NCBI RefSeq assembly: GCF_010915725.1
Contig: NZ_JAAIJR010000017.1
Coordinates: 1 to 64,000, forward strand
Length of the DNA stretch: 64,000 bases
Direction of reading: 5' to 3'
Source of the DNA: Thiorhodococcus mannitoliphagus
GTDB lineage: Bacteria > Pseudomonadota > Gammaproteobacteria > Chromatiales > Chromatiaceae
Notes under the pieces: model-generated
What the model was told of the DNA's origin: nothing
Database searches by the model: none
What the model saw: only the letters and a program-made list of their open reading frames with translations
Shown: positions 1-6,624 of the stretch, one piece after another
Layout: every line of letters starts with the position of its first letter
How positions within the stretch are numbered: the stretch's first letter is position 1
Translations under genes and position numbers: made by a program

Positions 1-660
1 CGCCGAGCGCTTGATCCGGAGCAACGCATCGATGGCCGCACGCAGTGCTGGATCGCCGATCAGCGCCTCCACCAGGGTCGCGAAGCGCGTCGGTGCCGGA
101 CCGCGTCCCTGCTCGATCCAGAGCGTCGCCAGCAACGGACGCAGTACATAGAGGTACTTCTTCAGCCGCACCCGCTCTCGGGTGAGGAATTCGCGGTGAT
201 TGCGCCGGGCCATGTGGACATAGTGATGGAAGGACCGCTCGGGCTGCTGGATCTCGTGGGCGAGGGTGCGCAACGCATCCAGGAAGACCGGCTCTGCTCG
301 GTAGACCACCGGCGAGTCGAGCCATTCGATCAGGGTCGCATTGCCCTTCTTCAGCAGGCCCAGCGCCTTGCGCAACTCCCAGCCGTTGATGTCGAGCACT
401 GCCGTCAAGGGCCGCTCGATGACATCGCGCCCCGGCGTCACCTGCAGGTACCAGGGCAGGGCATGGACATAGAGGAAGCGCACGTCGTAGTCGCTGTCCG
501 GGGAGGCGAAGCCCCAGCCGCGGCTGCCCGATTCGCAGGCATAGAGCACCCGCACCTGGTGTTCGGCCTCGATGGCGCCGAGTTGGTCGAGGATCTCGGT
601 GGGGATGGCTGGATCGATGGGGTGATCTGTGGGGTCCGTGGGGAGCTGTCTGCTCCTCAA
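1..660 (-). CDS. RlaP/YcgL-type nucleotidyltransferase, 3' end beyond the window
   Basis: Reading the minus strand gives 220 residues open to the window edge, so the C-terminus is missing. The segment ESGSRGWGFASPDSDYDVRF is the G-S...D-x-D nucleotidyltransferase core of the RlaP/COG3541 family of predicted polymerase-beta-like enzymes, some of which sit in RNA-repair clusters. It is followed by helical sequence containing HHYVHMARRNHREF, as in that family. No in-frame ATG exists near the 5' end. I place the start at a TTG (660-658) because GGAGG lies about ten bases upstream. The gene is divergent from ssb. Family assignment is fairly confident, the substrate unknown, and the start uncertain. 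Confidence 0.72.
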   Translation of the reverse strand, partial: MRSRQLPTDPTDHPIDPAIPTEILDQLGAIEAEHQVRVLYACESGSRGWGFASPDSDYDVRFLYVHALPWYLQVTPGRDVIERPLTAVLDINGWELRKALGLLKKGNATLIEWLDSPVVYRAEPVFLDALRTLAHEIQQPERSFHHYVHMARRNHREFLTRERVRLKKYLYVLRPLLATLWIEQGRGPAPTRFATLVEALIGDPALRAAIDALLRIKRSA

Positions 661-820
661 ACGGTGAGTCCCTCCAAGCCCCGAACGGTCACCGCTCGGA
701 TGGACGGTTGATCGCTCGCCTGAGCGTCCTGCCTGTGCCAGAGTCACTCCAGGCGCGGCCTGTCCGTTGACGCTCGCCCATCGCGAGACCCACCGGCCAG
801 ACGACCACACGCATTCTGAC

Positions 821-980
821 ACGACCAACCTCAGGGCTGGTCGTTCCATCGCGAGCGGACGCGATCCACAAGCCTCCGCGCATCACCGACCGGCCTTGTC
901 CCGGTCATCCTCCACCGGGGAGCGCCGCGTTCCCCGACCGGGGCGTGCGTCTCTCCAATCCATCGAACGGAGCAGACGCC
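821..980 (+). promoter_or_regulatory. Structured leader of ssb (long form)
   Basis: The ssb gene is preceded by a chain of hairpins: ACGACCA/TGGTCGT (821-827 with 838-844), ATCGCG/CGCGAT (848-853 with 860-865), GACCGG/CCGGTC (888-893 with 901-906), CGGGG/CCCCG (916-920 with 932-936), and a last stem GGCGT/ACGCC (942-946 with 976-980) that closes directly on the ATG at 981 with the GGAG ribosome site inside it. The linker GATCCACAAG followed by GCGCATCACCG recurs in the leader at 3730-3974 and, diverged, before radC. The same design recurs before seven other genes. The stems are seen; a regulatory role is inferred. Confidence 0.7.
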
Positions 981-1445
981 ATGTCCCGAAGCATCAACAA
1001 GGTCACCTTGATCGGCCATCTGGGTGCGGACCCCGAGGTTCAAGCCCTGCCGAGCGGCGATTCCGTTGCCAACCTCTCGTTGGCCACCAGCGAGACCTGG
1101 ACCGACAAGCCCTCCGGCGAGACCCGCGAGCGCACCGAATGGCATCGTATTGTCATCTTCGGCCGCCTGGCCGAGATCGTCGGTCAGTCCCTGCACAGCG
1201 GCTCCCGAGTCTATGCCGAAGGCAAGCTGCGCGCGCGTCAATACCAGGCGCAGGACGGGCGCGAGCGCAGTGTCGCCGAGGTCGTCATCGACAGCGGCGG
1301 CACGCTGCTGATGCTCAATGGTCGGGTCGCAGCGACGGCTCAGCCGACGCGTTCGTCACCTGCCAGCCGTCGTCGACAGACGCCACCGCGCGGTCGTGCC
1401 GGGCAGATACCCGCACCCGACTTCGACGACGCCATTGCGTTCTGA
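981..1445 (+). CDS. ssb: Single-stranded DNA-binding protein
   Basis: A 154-residue SSB. Residues 1-110 form the OB-fold, starting MSRSINKVTLIGHLGADPEV and containing the conserved TERTEWHRIVIFGRLAEIV strand region. A low-complexity linker follows, then the acidic tip DFDDAIAF, which in SSBs docks repair and replication partners; it departs from the canonical DDDIPF ending. The ATG at 981 is chosen over upstream in-frame starts because it begins the conserved N-terminus and sits at the end of the structured leader. It opens the ssb-bet-exo order known from SXT/R391 ICEs, where these genes serve single-strand annealing recombination. It is probably element-encoded rather than the housekeeping copy. 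Confidence 0.95.
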   Translation: MSRSINKVTLIGHLGADPEVQALPSGDSVANLSLATSETWTDKPSGETRERTEWHRIVIFGRLAEIVGQSLHSGSRVYAEGKLRARQYQAQDGRERSVAEVVIDSGGTLLMLNGRVAATAQPTRSSPASRRRQTPPRGRAGQIPAPDFDDAIAF

Positions 1446-1461
1446 GGGTCTCCCTCATCGC

Positions 1462-1543
1462 GCGGATCGATCCCATTGACCCTTCACCCCACGGGGCATC
1501 CTTGCCCTCAGGGGCCTGGTGCCCCCTTTGATCCGGAGGCATC
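1462..1543 (+). promoter_or_regulatory. Structured leader of bet (short form)
   Basis: The short interval between ssb and bet carries the CCCC..GGGG double element (ACCCCACGGGG then CCCTCAGGGG) followed by a closing stem GGTGCC (1518-1523) with GGCATC (1538-1543), one G-U pair allowed. GGAGG lies in the loop and 3' arm just before the ATG at 1544. It matches the design of the other leaders but lacks the CCGG hairpin of the longer ones. Confidence 0.6.
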
Positions 1544-2479
1544 ATGCCCAAGACCACCCAACCCACCACTCTCCCCGCCTGCCGGCTCGCCATCAGCCAA
1601 CAGGCGCTCGCCGACATCGGCCTCGATGCCGCCACCTGGCAGGTCCTGGTCGAGTCCATCTTTCCGTCGGCCAAGACCGTTGAAGGCGTGCAGTTGGCGG
1701 TGCGCTACTGCCAGGCGCGCGGACTGGACATCATGAAACGCCCGGTCCATGTCGTCCCCATGTGGAACCGCACCCTCGCCCGCGAGGTCGAGACCGTCTG
1801 GCCCGGCATCGCCGAGGTCCAGACCACCGCCGCGCGCACCGGCCAATGGGCTGGCATGGATCCGGCGCGCTTCGGCCCCGAGGTCGCGCGCACCTTTGCC
1901 GGTCGAGCCAAGACCGACGACGGTTGGCAGGAGTTGCAGATCCAGGTGAGCTTTCCCGCCTGGTGCGAGGTCACCGTCTATCGCCTCGTCGGCAATACGC
2001 GCTGTCCCTTCACCGAGACGGTGTTCTGGGAAGAGAGCTATGCCCGGATGGGCGGCGGCGAGGTGCCCACGGCCATGTGGGTCAAGCGCCCGCGCGGGCA
2101 GCTCTTGAAATGCGCCAAGGCGGCCAGCCTGCGCGCCGCCTTTCCCGAGGAAGCGGGCTACACCGCTGAGGAGATGGCCGGTAAGCCGATCGATGGCGAC
2201 CTGGTTGTCATGGCGGAGACCGTGCCACCCACGGGCACGACCCCGCGACCGAACGCGGCTGTGCCGGATCGTGAGCCCACCGCGGCGGCGATCCCGACAC
2301 TCGACGAGGCGACCCTGAGCCAAATCGAGGGGCTGATTCAGCGCGCGACCAAGAGCCGCGCCTGGGCCTCGGCCCAGGACTACTTCCAGCAACGCTTCCA
2401 GGGCGAGATCCTCCGCTATGCGCTGGCCGAGCTGGCCCGTGCCGAGCAGGACGACCGCCAGGCGGCCCAGGCAGCCTGA
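1544..2479 (+). CDS. bet: Bet/RecT-family single-strand annealing recombinase
   Basis: A 311-residue protein of the phage recombination protein Bet (RecT) family. Residues 1-200 hold the conserved core, with the family-typical stretch on trans-acting use of short sequences (AVRYCQARGLDIMKRPVHVV) and further on MWVKRPRGQLLKCAKAASLR. The C-terminal third is variable. Such proteins anneal complementary single strands made by a partner exonuclease, here the YqaJ nuclease encoded next. The order ssb-bet-exo is that of SXT/R391 ICEs and IncC plasmids, where the genes drive element hybridisation. The start at 1544 follows GGAGG and the leader. Little doubt about the family. Confidence 0.93.
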   Translation: MPKTTQPTTLPACRLAISQQALADIGLDAATWQVLVESIFPSAKTVEGVQLAVRYCQARGLDIMKRPVHVVPMWNRTLAREVETVWPGIAEVQTTAARTGQWAGMDPARFGPEVARTFAGRAKTDDGWQELQIQVSFPAWCEVTVYRLVGNTRCPFTETVFWEESYARMGGGEVPTAMWVKRPRGQLLKCAKAASLRAAFPEEAGYTAEEMAGKPIDGDLVVMAETVPPTGTTPRPNAAVPDREPTAAAIPTLDEATLSQIEGLIQRATKSRAWASAQDYFQQRFQGEILRYALAELARAEQDDRQAAQAA

Positions 2480-2566
2480 TTCAAGCCATCGACCGGCGTG
2501 CCGGTCTGACCCCCAGGGGACATCCGTCCCTTGGGGTGGGTGTCCCTGTTGTTTGGAGACACCCCC
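2480..2566 (+). promoter_or_regulatory. Structured leader of exo
   Basis: The leader contains hairpin GACCGG/CCGGTC (2491-2496 with 2501-2506), the CCCC..GGGG double element at 2510-2536, and a terminal stem GGGTGTC/GACACCC (2538-2544 with 2558-2564) with GGAG in its loop, ending three bases before the ATG at 2567. The terminal stem differs in sequence from the GGCGT/ACGCC version elsewhere but keeps pairing. Confidence 0.68.
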
Positions 2567-3679
2567 ATGAAGATCATCAACCTCTCACAACGCAGCCCCG
2601 CGTGGCTCGCCTGGCGCGCCCAGGGTGTCACCGCCTCCGAGGCGGCCGTCATCCTGGGGCGCTCGCCCTACCAAACCCCTTGGCGCCTGTGGGCCGAGAA
2701 GACCGGGCTCTGCGCGCCTGCGGATCTGTCGCAGAACCCCTTCGTCCAGCGCGGCATCCAATGCGAGGACAACGCCCGTCGTGGGTTCGAGGAACGTCAT
2801 CAGACCTGGCTGCTGCCAGTCTGCGCCGAGTCCGAGACCCATCGGCTCCTGCGCTGCTCCTTCGACGGACTGACCGAGACCGGCGAGCCGGTCGAGCTCA
2901 AAGTCCCGGGCCAGAAGACCTGGGACGAGGTCGCGCAGCACGGTCAGGCGAGCCTGGCCTATCGACTCTACTGGGTGCAGGTCCAGTTCCAGTGCTACGT
3001 GGCCGAGGCCGCGCGCGGCTGGCTGGTGTTCGATCCGGTCAAGCCCAAGGTCAACCCGCTCGAATTCGAGATCCTCCGCGAGGCGGACTTCATCGAGCAG
3101 GAATTGGTGCCGGCCTGTCTGCGCTTCGCCGAGATGATGGCAAGCGGACAAGCGCCGACGCCGGATCCCGCACGGGATCACTTCGTCCCGCAGGGCGAGC
3201 AACAGATCGAATGGCAGCGCCACGCGCACGCCTACCGCACCGCCGAGGCCGAAGTCCGCCGGCTGGAGACAACCCTCAAGGCCGTCAAAGGCCAACTGAG
3301 CGAGGCCCAGTCGAGTCTGGTCGCGCTCATGGGCGAGTACCTTCTGGCGGAGCAGGACGGGGTGCAGGTGCTGCGCTACCGCCAACGTGGGAGCGTCGAC
3401 TATCCGGACCTTCTGGCCGAGATCGCTCCCGACCTGGATCCGGCGGTGTTGGATGCCCATCGGCGGCCGAGCACCACCCGGGTGAAGGTGACCCTCAAGG
3501 TCAATGACGCCGACGGGGAGGAGGGTGCCGACTCGGAGCAGACGGTCGCGGCTGGGGAAGGCCATCCGCCGTCACGCGCCAAGCGCCGACGGCGCAAGGC
3601 AACCGAGCCAGCGGCTGAAGCCGCTGATGAGGCGGAGAGCAACGCCCAAGAAGGCGACATCGTCTTCGGCTACTTCTGA
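2567..3679 (+). CDS. exo: YqaJ-family (lambda-exonuclease-like) 5'-3' exonuclease
   Basis: 370 residues. The first 190 are a YqaJ viral recombinase domain: VTASEAAVILGRSPYQTP near residues 21-38, FVQRGIQCEDNARRGFEE near 59-76, and the PD-(D/E)xK catalytic set D100, E110-L-K112, then VQVQFQCYV around 138-145. Residues about 220-265 are predicted coiled coil (AEAEVRRLETTLKAVKGQL). A basic, acidic-ended tail closes the protein. The enzyme would resect duplex ends to feed single strands to the Bet recombinase encoded upstream. The start at 2567 fits the family N-terminus and the leader; upstream in-frame codons lie inside the structured leader. Confidence 0.93.
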   Translation: MKIINLSQRSPAWLAWRAQGVTASEAAVILGRSPYQTPWRLWAEKTGLCAPADLSQNPFVQRGIQCEDNARRGFEERHQTWLLPVCAESETHRLLRCSFDGLTETGEPVELKVPGQKTWDEVAQHGQASLAYRLYWVQVQFQCYVAEAARGWLVFDPVKPKVNPLEFEILREADFIEQELVPACLRFAEMMASGQAPTPDPARDHFVPQGEQQIEWQRHAHAYRTAEAEVRRLETTLKAVKGQLSEAQSSLVALMGEYLLAEQDGVQVLRYRQRGSVDYPDLLAEIAPDLDPAVLDAHRRPSTTRVKVTLKVNDADGEEGADSEQTVAAGEGHPPSRAKRRRRKATEPAAEAADEAESNAQEGDIVFGYF

Positions 3680-3729
3680 GTGCGGATACAGCGGGTCGGG
3701 GCAGCCACCTGGCTCCCCGGTCCATGCTG

Positions 3730-3974
3730 CCATCACACCATCGCAACCGAGTCCTCCCGTCCTTCCGGGAGGCTTCTCCCCTGGCGATCCCCAGGATCCC
3801 CAAGGGAGAGGCTTTCCCTGGTTGCTCCGACCGAGCAACCACCCCATCGCCCGCGCGGGCGATCCACAAGTAACGCGCGCATCACCGCCCGGACCGCGGT
3901 CCGGCTCACCACCACCCCGAGGGGAGATCCTTTCCCTCCGGGGGCGGCGTCTCTCCCTCAACCGGAGACGACGC
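3730..3974 (+). promoter_or_regulatory. Long structured leader of the MoxR-like ATPase gene
   Basis: The 295 bases after exo contain no gene. They hold a series of hairpins: CCTCCCG/CGGGAGG near 3755, GGTTGCTC/GAGCAACC near 3819, an 18-base perfect palindrome ATCGCCCG...CGGGCGAT (3846-3863), the linker GATCCACAAG, palindrome CCGGACCGCGGTCCGG (3889-3904), the CCCC..GGGG double element (3915-3945), and end stems GTCTC/GAGAC (3949-3953 with 3965-3969) and GCGT/ACGC (3947-3950 with 3971-3974) around GGAG. The ssb and radC leaders share the same order of parts. Confidence 0.7.
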
Positions 3975-4940
3975 ATGACCACCCAGCTGTTCAATGTCGC
4001 ACAGGCCTTCGGCGTCAAGGCCCCCAAGGGGCTCAGTATCGAAGGCTTCGCGGATGCCACGCATCCGCACATCCCCCCGGCGACGCCCTATGTGTTTCGC
4101 CAGGGGCTCGCCGGGATTATCGCCTTCCTGCGCGATCCCGCAGGCGATGCCTTTCTGCTCACCGGTCCCACCGGCAGCGGCAAGACCTCGCTCGTCTGCC
4201 AGGTCGCCAACCGGCTCAACTGGCCGGTGCAATCCGTGACCTGTCACGGGCGCATGGAACTCTCCGATCTCATCGGACAGTTCGTGCTCTGCGAGGGCTC
4301 GACCCGCTTCGTCCATGGACCTCTGTCCGTGGCGCTGCGCGAGGGCCACCTCCTGCTCCTGAACGAGATCGACCTCATGGACCCGGCCGAGCTCGCGGGG
4401 CTCAACGACGTGATCGAGGGCCATCCCCTGGTCATCCCTCAGAACGGCGGTGAGGTCATCCGACCGCACCCCAAGTTCCGCGTCTTCGCCACCGGCAACT
4501 CCGCCGGTGCAGGCGATACCACCGGACTCTACCAAGGGGTGCTGCGCCAGAACTTGGCTTTCCTCGATCGCTTCCGGGTGCTCGCGGTCGGCTATCTGGA
4601 GCCTGAGGTCGAGCTGGGTGTCTTGGAGCGCGCGGTGCCGAGCCTGCCGCAGGCGGTCGGCGAGAAGCTGATCGCCGTGGCCAACGAGGTCCGTCGTTTG
4701 TTCATGGGCGAGGGCGAGTCCGAGTCAGGGGCCGGGGCGGAGCTGACGGTGACGCTGTCCACCCGCACCCTGGTGCGCTGGGCACGTCTGGCGTTGACCT
4801 TTCGGGGCGCGCCCCAGCCGATTCGTTTCGCACTGGAGCAAGCGCTCACCGCTCGGGCCGATCCCGAGCAGCGCGAGGCGATCCACCGCATCGCGGCCGA
4901 CGTGATGGGGGATCTGTGGAGCGGAGGCACCCCGGCATGA
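3975..4940 (+). CDS. MoxR/CobS-like AAA+ ATPase
   Basis: 321 residues. Walker A is GPTGSGKT at 64-71, Walker B LLLLNEID at 126-133, sensor 1 is FATGN at 171-175 and an LDRFR arginine region follows near 200. This is the MoxR/CobS class of AAA+ ATPase, which usually works with a VWA-domain partner; such a partner is encoded downstream at 6625. SXT-type ICEs carry a gene labelled cobS in the same position after exo. A cobalamin role is not supported here because no cobalamin genes are present. The ATG at 3975 follows GGAG and the leader. The stop overlaps the next start (ATGA), so the two proteins are translationally coupled. Confidence 0.9.
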   Translation: MTTQLFNVAQAFGVKAPKGLSIEGFADATHPHIPPATPYVFRQGLAGIIAFLRDPAGDAFLLTGPTGSGKTSLVCQVANRLNWPVQSVTCHGRMELSDLIGQFVLCEGSTRFVHGPLSVALREGHLLLLNEIDLMDPAELAGLNDVIEGHPLVIPQNGGEVIRPHPKFRVFATGNSAGAGDTTGLYQGVLRQNLAFLDRFRVLAVGYLEPEVELGVLERAVPSLPQAVGEKLIAVANEVRRLFMGEGESESGAGAELTVTLSTRTLVRWARLALTFRGAPQPIRFALEQALTARADPEQREAIHRIAADVMGDLWSGGTPA

Positions 4941-5281
4941 GCGGGGCCTTCCGCATCTATCGCTACCACCATCCCGACGGTCGGGCCAAGGACTGGGCCT
5001 GGCGGGAGGATCCCGGCCGGACCCTCACCGTGCGGTGGGGACCGGCGGGGCGGCTCGCGCAGCGCAAGACCTATCCGGCCTCGGCGCTCGGTCGGATCGG
5101 ACAGACCCTTCAGCAGAAGCTGCGCAAGGGCTATGTCCTGCTCGGCGAGCACCGGCTCGACGATCAGGGACGGCTGCTGGAGCCAGTGTTGGCCTCAACT
5201 CCGGGGATTCCCGGAGTTGACGTCAGTCCAGCCATCGACCTCTCCGAGGTCGAAACCGGGATCGCCGACGACTGGTTCTGA
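4937..5281 (+). CDS. Small WGR-like domain protein
   Basis: 114 residues starting at the ATGA overlap with the ATPase gene, the only gene of this cluster without a structured leader, consistent with translational coupling. Residues 1-75 (RIYRYHHPDGRAKDWAWRE, then LTVRWGPAGRLAQRKTYPA) resemble the WGR domain, a nucleic-acid-associated fold best known from PARPs. The W-A-W and R-W-G spacing supports this loosely. The C-terminus is acidic and ends DDWF, like an SSB-type docking tip. Function is unknown. Its coupling to a MoxR ATPase suggests a subunit or adaptor of that complex. Confidence 0.65.
   Translation: MSGAFRIYRYHHPDGRAKDWAWREDPGRTLTVRWGPAGRLAQRKTYPASALGRIGQTLQQKLRKGYVLLGEHRLDDQGRLLEPVLASTPGIPGVDVSPAIDLSEVETGIADDWF
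5195..5220. repeat. Imperfect palindrome inside the WGR-like gene
   Basis: TCAACTCCGGG (5195-5205) and CCCGGAGTTGA (5210-5220) are perfect 11-base inverted arms around a 4-base centre, placed inside coding sequence and read as STPGIPGVD. The strand symmetry is more than codon use needs. It may be a small inserted palindromic element or a binding site. Confidence 0.6.
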
Positions 5282-5299
5282 CCCCTCACCACACATCCT

Positions 5300-5386
5300 C
5301 AACCACATCCATCAACCCAATGCCGCTGGGCGTCTGTCACTGCCCAGCGGGGTGGTGCAGGCGTGCCCGTGGTCCGGAGACGCCAC
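5300..5386 (+). promoter_or_regulatory. Structured leader of the DUF3150 gene
   Basis: A perfect 9-base stem CCGCTGGGC/GCCCAGCGG (5323-5331 with 5342-5350) replaces the CCGG hairpin seen elsewhere. The closing stem GGCGT/ACGCC (5360-5364 with 5380-5384) surrounds GGAG and ends two bases before the ATG at 5387, as in the sister leaders. Confidence 0.65.
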
Positions 5387-6505
5387 ATGACCACCGACAC
5401 CAACCCCGTCATCACCCTCACCGAGGCCATGACACTCATCTCGCTCTCGATCCCCATCTGGGGCGGGCGCAAAAAGCTGCGGCCCGAGGACCTGGGCCTT
5501 GCCGACGCGGACATCCCCTCCGAGGAGCTGGTCCACTGGGGCTCTAAGCGCATCTGCAACCCCGAGGCGCTGCGGGTCTTCCAGACCCTCAAGGGCCAGG
5601 CCGAGCGGGCCTGCCTCAAGGTCGGGACCCGTTTCCTCGGCGGCTTCCTGGTCCCGAACGATCAGGTGCCGGGGCTCAGCGCCGAGCTCGAGCGGATCAA
5701 AGGAGCCTTCGAGCAGGAGGTCCAGTCCTTTCTCGGCGGCTACGACCACGAGATCGCCGACTGGATCAACCGCCACCCGCACTGGGAGCGGCAGCTGCGC
5801 GAGGCGGTAGAGCCCGCGAGCCGGGTCGCCACCCGCTTCGCCTTTCGCTACCGACCGCTGGTCATCCGCCCGGCGGACGACCATCCGGGCACCCTGGCCG
5901 AGGACGCCGCCGAGCTTGGCGGCTCCATCTTCCACGAGATCGCGCAGATCGCGCGGGATCTGGAGAAGAGCCTGGTCGGCCAGACGCAGATGAGCCAACG
6001 CGCGCTCGGCACCTTTCGCCGGGTGCGCGACAAGCTCGCGGTGCTCTCCTTCGTGGATCCACGCATTCCACCGGTACTTGAGCCCCTGGAGGGGTTTCTG
6101 CGCCGGGTGCCGCGCTCGGGACCCATCACCGGGGCCTTGTTCCGTGAGGGCTTCGGACTCTGGCTGCTGCTGCGCGATGAAGATCGCCTGGCACGGCATG
6201 GGGCCGGCATCCTGGCGGGCGAGGCGGGAGACCTTCCGGCTGAGCCGGCAGACGTCGAGCCGGTGGAGCAGGGCAGCCCAGCGGCCAACGTCCCCGAGGC
6301 TGATGAGGCGGATCTGGGTGTCTTCGACACGGAGATGTCTGATCCGGTTATCGGTTCCGAGAGCCCGTCGCTGATCGCGGTGCCGACACCTGATGCGCGG
6401 CCTTTGGTCACGTCACGCCAGTCGGCCGATGCAAATGCGTGCGCAACGCTTCCGGCTGAGCCTACCGAATCCTCCGAGCTATTCGAGGAGGACTGCTTCT
6501 TCTAA
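5387..6505 (+). CDS. DUF3150 family protein
   Basis: 372 residues. The first 290 match the DUF3150 family seen in ICEs and plasmids beside MoxR-like ATPase and VWA genes: N-terminal LISLSIPIWGGRKKL, then KRICNPEALRVFQTLKGQAERAC, then a mostly helical region. The last 90 residues are acidic, poorly conserved and end EEDCFF, another aromatic acidic tip. No catalytic motif is visible. From its place between the ATPase and the VWA protein I infer a complex component, but the biochemical role is unknown. The start at 5387 follows GGAG in the leader; an earlier in-frame start lies inside the leader and is rejected. Confidence 0.8.
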   Translation: MTTDTNPVITLTEAMTLISLSIPIWGGRKKLRPEDLGLADADIPSEELVHWGSKRICNPEALRVFQTLKGQAERACLKVGTRFLGGFLVPNDQVPGLSAELERIKGAFEQEVQSFLGGYDHEIADWINRHPHWERQLREAVEPASRVATRFAFRYRPLVIRPADDHPGTLAEDAAELGGSIFHEIAQIARDLEKSLVGQTQMSQRALGTFRRVRDKLAVLSFVDPRIPPVLEPLEGFLRRVPRSGPITGALFREGFGLWLLLRDEDRLARHGAGILAGEAGDLPAEPADVEPVEQGSPAANVPEADEADLGVFDTEMSDPVIGSESPSLIAVPTPDARPLVTSRQSADANACATLPAEPTESSELFEEDCFF

Positions 6506-6527
6506 ACCATCGAACGGCCCTTCGGGA

Positions 6528-6624
6528 CCATCCACCAACGGCCGGTCCTTGGATCGGCCTTTTCCCCATCGGGGCACGCCTTGCCCCAGTGGGGCAGGTG
6601 CGCCTCCCAGCATGGAGCCACACC
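6528..6624 (+). promoter_or_regulatory. Structured leader of the VWA gene
   Basis: Contains GGCCG/CGGCC (6540-6544 with 6555-6559), the double element CCCCATCGGGG then CCCCAGTGGGG (6563-6594), and a final stem GGTG/CACC (6597-6600 with 6621-6624) that encloses GGAG and abuts the ATG at 6625. Confidence 0.65.

Noticed and set aside
196-711. Plus-strand open frame opposite the left-edge gene
   Set aside because: It is the antisense of the nucleotidyltransferase, whose minus-strand motifs are clear.
767-1531. Long plus-strand frame overlapping ssb
   Set aside because: Arginine-rich shadow frame of a GC-rich gene; the ssb frame carries the OB-fold.
3504-3974. N-terminal extension of the MoxR-like ATPase into exo
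   Set aside because: The extension overlaps the exo end and the structured leader, and its sequence is low-complexity; the ATG at 3975 has the ribosome site.
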